Assembly (NCBI RefSeq): GCF_002999335.1
Contig: NW_020312167.1
Coordinates: 1-57,500 of the forward strand
Reading direction: 5' to 3'
DNA length: 57,500 nucleotides
Source of the DNA: Cyclospora cayetanensis
Taxonomy: Eukaryota; Apicomplexa; Conoidasida; Eucoccidiorida; Eimeriidae
Both the position numbers and the translations under genes were made by a program. The notes beneath the pieces were generated by a model, which saw only the letters and a list, made by a program, of their open reading frames with translations, searched no databases and was not told the origin of the DNA. This document shows positions 11,959-22,400 of this stretch, piece after piece (the first letter of the stretch is position 1; each line of letters opens with the position of its first letter).

Positions 11959-13713
11959 TCACGACTCTGCGTTGGGGGGAGCAGGTCCGCACAATCCCAT
12001 GTCGATATCCATTGTGAAGTCATAGTCGATGGTTGGAACGACGCTGGAAATAAACTTGAGCAAGACAATAAGTGCGAGATCAGGCCTGATGCGCATGGCA
12101 GTACGACAGACAGCCTGTCAGGCGCATTTGGAGAGACACAGACCGGCGCAACTGCACCCTCTCGTAGAGCCGCCACTCTGGCAATTTTCAAAGAAAAAAG
12201 ACAGCAAACGAATTTCTCCACCCCCTCTCTACTGCCACGGAAAGAAGCGGAGAATACGCGGCGAGGCAGACATCGACACACACACGCACATATGCACACA
12301 CACATATAGACACACACATAAACACACACGTATTCAGCGCACGTCATTCATCGAGCTGTACACCCGTGGAGAGCAGCAGAAGACGAAGCCAACAGAGCCG
12401 CCATGAAACGAAGTGACACACACATACATATACACAAACACATACACAGACATGCACACATATGCCCACATAGTTCACATGGCATCACCAAATGAAGGGA
12501 GGGGGCCCTTATCTATCGTGTTACCTCGGCTCAACGCCCTGTGATCGCCAGTGGTCAACAACCTTCTTCATCACTTGCGCATGTCTGTCGTTCGCAAACA
12601 ACCAGCCTCAACCACTCGACCCGTAAATCCTGCGCTGTCACACGCGCCTTTGCTCTACACCTATGCCTTCTAGCAGCAGCAAATCGAACGAGAAAGCCAC
12701 TATTCCCACTTGCAAGGATGGATTGACGCCGTAGGTACCCCCGTGCATGGATGGGGATCCACAGTAACAGTCTTAGCCGCATAATCCGTGAGAATGTCTT
12801 CAAAGATTTCCGTCGGCGTCAAAGGCGTTCCATTCTGCAGCACACTGTAGCACTGGCCCCTACCCTTTTCACACCCCTTGAGCTCCTCCTTGCCCCCCTG
12901 TGCCACCACTCAACAGCCTTTTCAACCGTCCCCTCTCCCCTTGAACAACTACAGGCCGTTTTGCGAAAAAGCAAACAAAGGATCTTGCTCGTCACAAGAC
13001 CCCTTAGCTGCCCGCCTGCCCCTCCCCCTCCCCCCACAAAGAGCGAGACTTTGCTCGCCTAGCGCCAGTTATTACCTCATTGTAGCCAAAGAGCCAAAGC
13101 CTTGGAGTCTGGAAATACTTGTCATACGTGATGCTCAAGTCATACGTCCGCACGCTCACCACGTCTGCAACAACAACCAAAACACCGGCATACACATACA
13201 ATATATGTATATATATATACATATGCATATATATATTATATATACACATGTACACATATACACATATACATATGCAATATATGTATACATATACATACAT
13301 ATATGCCCCCTTCCTTCGACCTACAACTGCCACCGGTTGCCTGAACGAACGCAGTCTACCCTCCCTCCCTCCCCCGCTAGAACAATCGAAAAAAAACATA
13401 TGGCATTTGCCACTGCCCCAAAATATTAAAATGGCAGTCAGCAGGCACCTGCATCTGGAGCATGACGAACAAAATAGGAAGTTGACGAATCCGCGCATGC
13501 AGGGTCCTCCTGCAGAGAGATAGGCAAGTCGCCAACACACCGACATATATGCATATATATACATTTATAACACACACACAGACACACACATACACACATA
13601 TATATACATTTATAACACACACACAGACACACACATACACACACATATGTATACATATACATAAGCATGCAGATGCATATATAACTATGCATATACACTA
13701 TGTATATATACAC

Positions 13714-13756
<43 letters not shown>

Positions 13757-15262
13757 TGTATGTATAACCCCCCCTCTTCCCGCTTTACGTGTCCGCCTGC
13801 CCACCCCTCCTCCTGCCCCCTCCCCTCCGTTTAGCATATTTTCACGAGCCTAAAGAGCTGCCTCCGCGCTTTTCATAAATTGTTAAGATCTACGCAGCGA
13901 TCGCTCCGCTTTGGATACACCTACCTCGCAAAGCAGACTGTCGAGATCTCGCAGATTCTTTAGATCCGGCAATGCGGCACCGCTCTGCAAACAGCCGTAA
14001 GTAGGTCACCCAGCAATTTGCTTACGCCAGCACTCCAGAGGATGCAGGAAGGCATTCTTGTCTAGATGCCTCCCCAATAACAAAGTGCCCCCCCCCTTGT
14101 CGAAGCCTCACTGCCGATGAGTCTAGAAGCGGCGGAAAATCGTCTCCTGAAACGCACTCCACGCGTGCTCGCGAAAAAAGTCACGCACAGACCCCCCATA
14201 CACCCCACAGCCGCTGCAGCAGCAACCCTCCAAGAAACCCTTTGAAGCACCCACACAAACACACCCAACCCCACCTACCTGGTCTCGCATCATGAACCAG
14301 TGGCTTGCTAGAGGCAACAGCTGCACAAGGGAGGGCAGGAGCTTCCTGAAGCTCCTCGCTATCAGCGTCCACTGGCAATACCCAGCCCTCTCCGTCCTCT
14401 TTAGCCTGAAAGAAAAGACCACATACACCTCTCTTCAAACCCTAAAGGCGTCTCTGTCTTGCCACACAGTAGTTTTTACAACGCTTCTTTTCTCTCTCTT
14501 TCTTTGTTTCTTTCTCTGTCTCTCTCTTTTTCTCCCTCCCTCCTGCTCCCTTTCTCTTGCTCTCGCTTCTCTCTTTCTCTCTCTTTCTCTCTCTGTTCCT
14601 CTCTCTCTTGCTTAGAGTACCAGCACACGCATACACGCAACACCAAGACGACCCCCTCGATGCTTTTTCCAAGCCACCGTCCCTACCTCAGCATTCAGCG
14701 AGGCTTCGATGTCGCGAACGCGTCTATGACATGCCACGCCACGGGTTACGAGAAATTGTTTGTCTGGGGGTAGCCAACTGTTAACTCGCTTGCCAACAGC
14801 AGGCTCCCTGAGAAGGCATCACAGACTCTCGAGGGCGGGCGAGAAAGCCTAAAGCCGCATCCCTAAGGGCATGCGCAGCGGCTCTACAAAAGTAGGCGCC
14901 TATACGTATCTGTGGAAGTATATTTATACACACGGCACTGCAGCAGCGTCTGAACGGAGCACGATGCGATCAGAGTGATTTTTGCGCGGAAAAAGACTCG
15001 TGAAAAAGACTCCAGCAACCCGTAAAAACAAACACGAGTTACGTCCCGAGCAAAAAGTAACCCACCACTGCCATGTGGGAAACTTGAAGACGAGGAGATC
15101 TCCCGCATCAACGAACTCCTGAGGCGTCATTGTGCCTTTATCTACGAACTGAGAGGTTTGAGGTAGGGAGGAAAAGCGAGCAAGGAAGCTTCTCCCGATG
15201 TCTGCTAGACGGTGGCTGACGTTGCTCCCTGCTGAAGGTCCCAAAGGCACAAAGCCAACAGA

Positions 15263-15308
<46 letters not shown>

Positions 15309-15352
15309 GACGCAGCCTGCGGCGGCCCTTCTGAACCTCGAACGTCTGCCAT
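11959..15352 (-). CDS. ATG3: Autophagy-related E2-like enzyme ATG3
   Basis: Ten exons, all in phase: 15352-15066, 14807-14687, 14405-14279, 14146-14112, 13984-13925, 13509-13449, 13164-13076, 12834-12710, 12584-12525 and 12085-11959; 363 aa ending at TGA. ATG3 is the E2-like enzyme that passes ATG8 from ATG7 to phosphatidylethanolamine; in apicomplexans ATG8 lipidation also serves the apicoplast. Family motifs in order: [13 protein letters not shown]...[69 protein letters not shown] (catalytic Cys about residue 301) and [15 protein letters not shown]. Odd features are an N-terminal Ser run of about 15 encoded by an AGC repeat, a 35-nt micro-exon (14146-14112), a short poorly conserved central acidic region, and about 15 residues past the usual C-terminus. 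Introns carry CT, CA and TA microsatellites. Confidence 0.93.
12270..12480. repeat. CA microsatellite in ATG3 intron
   Basis: Two ACACAC-rich blocks (12270-12330 and 12415-12475) inside the intron between ATG3 exons 9 and 10. Confidence 0.8.
13195..13305. repeat. TA/CA microsatellite in ATG3 intron
   Basis: Imperfect TATATACATATG repeats in the intron between exons 6 and 7 of ATG3. Confidence 0.85.
13545..13765. repeat. CA then TA microsatellite in ATG3 intron
   Basis: Two near-identical ~54-bp blocks of ATATATACATTTATAACACA type, followed by a pure TA run (13718-13752), in the intron between exons 5 and 6 of ATG3. Confidence 0.88.
14478..14612. repeat. CT-rich tract in ATG3 intron 2
   Basis: TCTCTCTTTCTCT-type polypyrimidine on the plus strand, hence polypurine in the ATG3 transcript, between exons 2 and 3. 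Confidence 0.85.
15265..15306 (-). repeat. (CTG)n encoding Ser run of ATG3
   Basis: Perfect GCT/CTG triplet run, about 14 units, read on the minus strand as AGC codons near the ATG3 N-terminus (from about residue 15). Confidence 0.95.
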
Positions 15353-17776
15353 TGAGTGCAACAGCCAGCACGCCGAGGGGCATGGAAAGCTGCAACGATC
15401 CAACGCAAGAAAGGAAAGGCTGGCAGGCTGGCGGGAGGGAGGGAGTGAGTGCCGCGGGAGAGATGAAAATACAGCAGACCAACAGCAGGTCAGAGAAACG
15501 CGCCAAATAAACAATCAGAGGGCAGGAAATAGCCGAGTGGATTCGATTCGATATCCAACACAAAGACAAGAAGACAGCACATACACACACACATACACAC
15601 ACAAAAGGTACGCATATATACATATACACAACACACAGTGAGAGATAGATAGAGAGAGAGAGAGACTGGTGTGAAGACAGATATAAATACACATGCACAC
15701 ACGCATATTGATATGCCGCATGGCCAATGCAGTGTAGCCTAAATATCGGATACATGTGCCCCAAGAGGGGTCGTCGTTCTTCGCTTCCCCGAGTTGTACA
15801 TCAATAACGCCACAATTACACAGGCAGACAAAGCACACACTGCGACCGGCTTGCATGAGGCCCCCCAAGGGAGCCAGGGGAGAGCAGGAAACTCTCTGTG
15901 TCAAGCTGTACGGCGGGTGTTCTAGGGGCCCTAAGACCATGATAGCAGGATCTAGCAACATGGTGCAGCTCGTAGAACAATTGACTGTGCAAGTGGCTTT
16001 TCGAGTACGAGGAGCCGGAAGCATCTTTGGAAAGAGCAGAGGCGTGGCGGAGGGGGCAGAGCATAGAAGTCGAGCCGCTGTTGGGTGGCAATGAGCGGGG
16101 GAGCGAAGGGGAGCGAGAACAATGCGAAGACATACCTTGGGGCTTTTTCCTGGCCGTTAATGAAAGAAAAGGCCAAACAATAGAGTGGAACGGGTTTCTA
16201 AAGAGCAGTGCGAACGAGCCGCAGCTGGGCGGGCGAGTGAAACTGAGTTTGGGGTGTACAGACACCTGACGCAGGGGCCCGCTGGACATAAAGCGCGCTT
16301 TCGCTTGGACCAAAAAACATTCCAACAAAAGAAATTATACTCAAGGGAGAAGAGCCCTCGGAAAAACAAAGGCAGCGAACAGCCGACGAGTTGCTCCTGT
16401 GTTGCTGCTGTTGTTATGTGTAGAGCCAGCCGCTGCCGTTCGAGTCTAGCAGCTCCCTCGGCCGCGGCAGTTTCCACTAAAACCGAGTCAGCTGCATCTC
16501 TTTTTGATTATTTTAAGGCTGCTCTCATGAAACTTCCTCCCACGAACTCTTCTGCGCTGTGGCAGCAATGCTTAGCCTGTTTGCGCCGGTGCCGGCCGCT
16601 TGCTGCAACACTGCGGTGCACAGGTCACTCGCGACCAAACATTCATCTTGGCAGACAAGTTAGCTGCCGCTCGAACGGTGCTACACCTACCCGATCCAGC
16701 GTAGCTGCACACTCTTACGGCCTCCACGTGTCTGTACATCCCTGTTCAGGAGCCTTGCGCCCTCTTGCCGTTTAGGGGCCCATCAGCCTGCCCGTATTCG
16801 GCTCAGGGGCCCACACCTTTGCGCGTGCCACAGTTCCTCAATAAAAGATGGAATAGCCAGCTGCTGCTAAGCACCTTGTCTGCAATTTTGCGGGTTTCGT
16901 GGGGTCGCTGCTGCATTCAGTATATCTGCTAGATCGACCCCTCTAACAAGGCGCCCCACAGACTTTCAATGGAAAACTCCATCCGCGTGTCGGGCAAAGC
17001 GGCCCTTTTCTTTTTTGGTCTGCCTCTGCCCTTTTCTTGCTCCCTGACTTTGTCCATTTGCTGCTGTTTCGGTCCCTTTTTGCTTGGGGCGACTTGCTGC
17101 ACTGCGCACCTATCTGGGAACGCTGCTGATTATAGGGTCCAAGAAGGCCCTATTCATGAGTTGCCGTTGACACCCGTCGGAGTTCAGGTGTGCATTCTTG
17201 CTTTGAAACGCTGCGGACGGCAATCGGCGACACTCGAAACGGTTCAGTTAGGGTGTACAGGCACGATAGAATGTGCAAAGAGAAAGCAGAAACTACGAGC
17301 AAATGCACTGAATCGGCTTCTTTCTGAAACACGTAACGCCTTATACACAGGCAGCAACCGCGAGTTTTGCTCGACTGCGGTTGTTTCGGTAGTGGCAACA
17401 GTTGCAGCTAGTGCAACTGCTCCTCTTCCTGGTGACATGTGGCTGCTGGCGCTTTGGCACAGGCTGAGACGCATCGCTGGGGTTCCAAAGGTCACCGCAT
17501 AACGGTCGGGTTTGATTCCCCCCGGGTGCTACAAGGTTCCGCGTTTCAGGTGTCTGTCCACCTGGACTCCGACATTGGTAGGCTCCTTCGAGCCCTTCTG
17601 GGCTGCCTTTGCAACTGGGTTTTTGCCCACCTGCGCACCCAACGCCACTGCCTAAAAGCACATCCGCACAAAGCATGCCTTCAAGGAGCGCAGATATGCC
17701 AGGAGCTCGCGTAGTAACTGTCTAGACACGCAAAAGCATGCATTTGAAAGCACAACTTGTCAAAACAAGCTGTGGC
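15353..17776. other. Intergenic, no supported gene
   Basis: Contains a CA/GA microsatellite (15580-15720). Two open plus-strand frames, 16399-16775 and 16969-17502, could be exons, but I find no family match and no phase-consistent splice chain. The sequence upstream of 15352 should hold the ATG3 promoter. Confidence 0.45.
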
Positions 17777-18756
17777 ATGATGTGGAGGTTTTGGAATTCA
17801 GCCCGAAGCCCAGTTCGCGTCAGCCCCCGTCTTGTCAGCAACACGAACGCGTGGAGAGAAGACGAAGAGACGGACGACCTTTATCACTACTTAGCTGAGC
17901 TGGCCCCCCAGGCAGCCTCCGGAAACGTGACTTTCGAAGAGGGCCTAAAGGAAGACGCAGAAGCTGCAGCAGCATATCTCGCGGCGGCACCTCCACGCAG
18001 GCTGCAACAGCTGCACGGTAGAGACGCTTACGCGAGCTTTCCTCCCTTGCTTCCAGAGCGGCAAAAACGAATAGCGGCAGAAGGGAACACTGGCGCAGGA
18101 GAAGGGGCAAGGAGCAACTTGGAGGCTCACAGGCGGCTGGAAGTATGCCCGGAGGAATTCACGGAAAGAGAGGAAAAGAGACGAAATGAAGTCTTAAAGC
18201 GAGCAGGCTTCGATGCCGATATGAACTGCGATGTGGAGGGTGCAGCCCTCCAGCTTCGTACTCTACCGCAAACAAAAACTCCCCCCAAACCACAAACTCT
18301 GATCCTACCTCCCCCGTTTCTTCCACCCCACTCTCAAGAGTGTAACGGCGATGCCTTCTGCGGCAGCGTGTACTGCGAACTCGTCGACTGTAGCCACGGT
18401 GAGAATCGACCTGCTCCGTCGGCAGCTCTCTCTCTCTCTCTGGGCGATCTGCCTCCTGAACCTCTCCCTGCTGGGCCCCTTGCTTCTCCATCTCGTTGAG
18501 TGCTGAACCTTGTCTTTCCGCCGCTCTTCCCTCGCTCGCACACTCTGCAGCGTTCTTCTTCGCGACTCGCGTCTTCCCAATTACATAGAGTGGTGAATGG
18601 AGCTCAGCTCGACTTTATTGCTGCCTGATGACGCCGTCTTCAGTCAAAGCCCGCGAGATGCTCCAAAGTCTCCTTTGGGCTCCTCAGGGGCGCTGGGAAT
18701 TCGACCTCATGTTTGATTGGGCAGAGAAAGAAGTGCCGCTGAAGGGAGAGCTGTGA
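17777..18756 (+). CDS. Unrecognised protein, two exons, possibly mitochondrial
   Basis: Exon 1 (17777-18398) ends with phase 1 at a strong GTGAGA donor. Exon 2 (18644-18756) follows a CTTCAG acceptor and completes the frame, giving 244 aa from the MMWRFW start; Met at 17738 would add 13 residues. The N-terminus is basic, hydroxylated and free of acidic residues for about 25 residues (MMWRFWNSARSPVRV), which would suit a mitochondrial presequence. The middle is hydrophilic (FTEREEKRRNEVLKRAGFDA), then Pro-rich, then a small Cys cluster (CNGDAFCGSVYCELVDC). The last exon is compact (REMLQSLLWAPQGRWEFD). The Pro-rich stretch 18240-18340 could instead be a further intron. Function unknown. Confidence 0.5.
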
Positions 18757-19492
18757 GATAAACTCCTAAAGCTACAATGTCTTTTGCTACAGTACTGACA
18801 GCACCTGTGCGAAGCTTCCTTCAGTTTTCCCGAAAAGCGATCAAAAGGTCCCAAAATACTTGCATCCCTCAAATCAGATGAGACACTCTCCGCACATCAC
18901 TTCTTCCCGAATGCATACATACATATATGTATATGCACGTATATTATTGTGTGTGGCGTTGCTTCAGCCGCATTGAAGTGCTGGAAGTGCCTCCCCCCTC
19001 GACTTCCTGGAGAGCCTCTGCGGGAAGCAATTCTCAGGAGGATTCTGCAGGCATTCCGCCGGCAGGAAATGTGGCGCTTATAGGGAAGGCCAATCTCTCG
19101 ACGGTGAGGCTTTTGCACTGTCGCAGAAAAGGAAAACTCCTGGCCCTTGCCGAGGGGCAGAAAACAGAGAAGCAACCCACGAGGAAACGGAGGGGCTGCT
19201 GCTCCTTCAGCAGCAACGCAGCACATCTCCACATGCGCGTGCTTGTACACGTCCAGCTCGCAGCATTGGCATCGCGCCTTGCCGCACACAGGCCGCTTAG
19301 GAGGCAGCGAAGCAAAACCTACACAGGCCAGCCTCTGTGCCTCCTCGAACGCCAAGGACAGAGGCAGCGCCATGCGACTACCGCACAGATTCGCCCTTCC
19401 CCAATATACAGTCTTGAAGATGCACTTCGAGTGTGTGTGTTTGTATGTGTGTGTGTGTATTTGTGTTTGTGTGTGTTTGTGTGGGGGTCAGC
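18757..19492. other. Spacer with no certain gene
   Basis: Open frames exist on both strands (18927-19592 plus and 18897-19373 minus), but neither shows a convincing domain or splice chain. A TG microsatellite sits at 19432-19478. The 5' exons of the large gene that follows may lie here. Confidence 0.4.
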
Positions 19493-22400
19493 TCTTTGCC
19501 GCGCTACCCGCGATGAAAATCGGCCTCTCCATAGAAAACGCAAGATTTCCGAACCGTCCGAATATCCTCGGACTCTTTTCAGCACAGCTTGAATTCACTT
19601 TCAAGCTGGCAAAGCCAATTCCAAGTCCGTTCTATTCGACTTTCTAGCCGTGGCGCTGGCAGGTAGTTTTGCTTTCTATCCCCATCCGTTTGTCTGTCTG
19701 CCCTTCCTCGTGCAGCACCTTTCGTTGCCTCGGGGTAGCACCGCCCTCGCCTCTCTTTGGCCTTGCGGTGTCTCCTCCTTGGCAGAGCTGCGGAGTGGTG
19801 TTTACGTGTATGGCTGAGGCAGCATGACATCTTGAGTGTGCACCTTGGGCTGCCCCTGTTGAGTTCTGCGCTTCTCCTCTGCCACACAATGGGCTTCCCG
19901 ACTGACTGTGCACGTTGCGCCTTTCGCCTTCTCTTTTCCTGCAAGCGAAAGCCTTCGACAGTAGAACGCGTCGTGTGTAGGACGAGCCTTTATGCACCTG
20001 TACCTATATGTGTAGTTCCATGCACAAATCTGTGTGCATCTGCATGGTCCAACACACGCACATGCACATGCAGTGCAAAGAGGGATGCCTACCTAGTCTG
20101 AGAGCGCCCCTAAGTGTCAAAATTTTTCCTGAAAAGGGGGGGAAGAAGGTGTTTTCGCGCGTGCGTCACTGGTACTTGCCCTTTTTGCCAAGAGCGAAGG
20201 GGCATTCAATTCTTTTCACAAATATGTTCACCAGCGTGCCTTCCAGGACCTGGGTGTGATATGGCGCTTCACATATATCACCATCCTCAAAATCCAGCGC
20301 CTCTGTCGACATCCCTTCGTACTGCTTTCAACGCCCCACCCACAGTTGCGGCCACCCATTGGTGCTGCGCGTCTTCTGTACACCTCAGAAATACAAGGCC
20401 CCTTACTTCGGCTACGCTTCCCGTCAGTCGCATGCGGCAGCCAGTCGGACGGGCTTCAGCAAAGCGGAGAGCCGCCTTGGGTGCAGCAGAAACTACGCGA
20501 GTGCTGGGATATCCACAACACATGCCTCAGCCTCTCTGAAGGAAGCCTCTTCAGCACGTGCGAAGAAGGCTTTATAGAGATGAACGCGCTGGAAATCAGA
20601 ACCCTCACGCTCTCACATCCGAAAACTGACGTGCAAGTATGTGAGAATGCTCTACATCTATATACACATATATATGCATCTATTTGTGTATATATATATG
20701 TATGTACATATTTATGTATGCAAAGTCATAGATAGGCTTCAATCGGGGCGGTCAATATTGTAGCCGGCGCATGTTTGGAAGAGGTTGCACAAGGGCCTTC
20801 ATGTAAAGCGGCGAGGGGGAAGTCTCACTCTCGCAGCGAGAGGAAAGTCTCACTTTCGCAGCGAGGGGGAAGTCTCACTCTCGCAGCGAGGGGAAGTCTC
20901 ACTCTCGCAGCGAGGGGGAAGTCTCACTTTTGCAGCGAGGGGAAGCCTTACTCTCGCAGCAAGCACCCAAGGAGTCAGAACTACTGGAAAACACATACGC
21001 AATCCAGTCGCATACTCTCTTCATGCCCACGGTTTACGGCTCGTCGATGCCTCTCTCAGGAAGGGACGATTGTGCTGCACGGGATTTATCCACCAACGAC
21101 CAACAGCACGGAGGTATCTTCTGAATTTTTGCTGGAAGTTCTGCAGACGTTCAGCGAGGAACGCATTGAAGAGCAGAGCAGGATTGAAGAGTGGTCAGAA
21201 ACAGGGTCTTTCAGGATGACGTTTTACATTTAGTGTCATACAACTGTTGGAGAGATAGGTGCTGGGTTTCAAGAGAAACAAAACTCTGGTGCTTGCGTTT
21301 ATGCGCCTCCTGCTGCTTCAGTCCTGCTTACAACAGAAAGAGCAGGCCCTCTCCTCTTAGTCGCTCGTGCGGCCAGAGCTATTTCCATCTGCGCCTCTCT
21401 CTCCTTCTCTTTCTCTCCCTCTCTTTCTCTCCTTCTCTTTCTCTCCCTCTCTTTCTCTCCCTCTCTTTCTCTCCCTCTCTTTCTCTCCCTCTCTTTCTCT
21501 CCCTCTCTTTCTCTCCCTCTCTTTCTCTCCCTCTCTTTCTTTCTTTCTCTGGCGTTATCTGCTCTTCCTTGCAGTGCTGGTTCCACTTTGATGCGGCTAG
21601 CGGGATGATCTTTCTGCTTCCTCGGTCTTTCTTTTCTCCGAACTGCCATTGGTTCTTCTAGAGGCAAGGCAGCCTCACCGCGTTCTCTGACGTGTGCAGC
21701 CGGCCAGCAACGCACGCCTCTCCTTAAGCATGGCATGAATTCCTGCTGCTGCGCTGCACTTTTAAGCATTTTATAGTCCATCTGCCTTCTTTGCCTACCA
21801 GCAGCGCAAGCCTCGCGCCTCTCTATTGGCTCGCGTTGCCTCCTTCCGTCTTTGTTGTGTGCCTTGGGGTTTCTTTTCTCTGTCCTGCGCTCGGCGCTCC
21901 CGCCACCCATGCCTTACTCTGCTTCTGCTTCTGCTTTTGCCTCTGCTTTGCAGCAACCAGCGCTTGCAAAAGGAATTTTCGACGCAAGATTACTGCTTGC
22001 AGCAGCGGTTAAGCCGCCAGCTCAGCACCACAATGACCTACTGGAATGCCAGCGTCGTTGCGTCTCAATCCTTCTTCACGCCTCAGCTGCAGTCTGCGGT
22101 ATCCCTTGTGCGAGGCCAGCCGAACGACGAGTATCCCTTCTCGGTTGCCCTCACCTTTGTCGCTCCCGAGGAAATGTACAAGGGGGGTCTAGAGATCTAT
22201 GTGCCTCAGCGCACATTCCTCTACGATCCTGGAGCTCGTGAGCGCTACAACCCGTTCACGAGGCAGTTTTACAAAGTCGTCACTGCGGATCTCCCCGTCA
22301 GACCCACAGGAGGCCAAGGAACCACCGTCACGCTCTACCCAGTCACAATGGAAAAGGGTGAGGCTCTAACCGTACACCTCCCTTTGAAGGCCTTCTCGGA

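Noticed and set aside
16399..17502. Two long plus-strand frames (16399-16775 and 16969-17502)
   Set aside because: No domain, no convincing splice junctions; could be chance frames in GC-rich DNA.
17430..17535. tRNA-like stretch with GGTTTGATTCCC
   Set aside because: The stem has three pairs only and the acceptor halves do not match.
20815..20965. A CRISPR-like array suggested by the 24-bp repeats
   Set aside because: The copies are contiguous with no unique spacers, and the host is eukaryotic.
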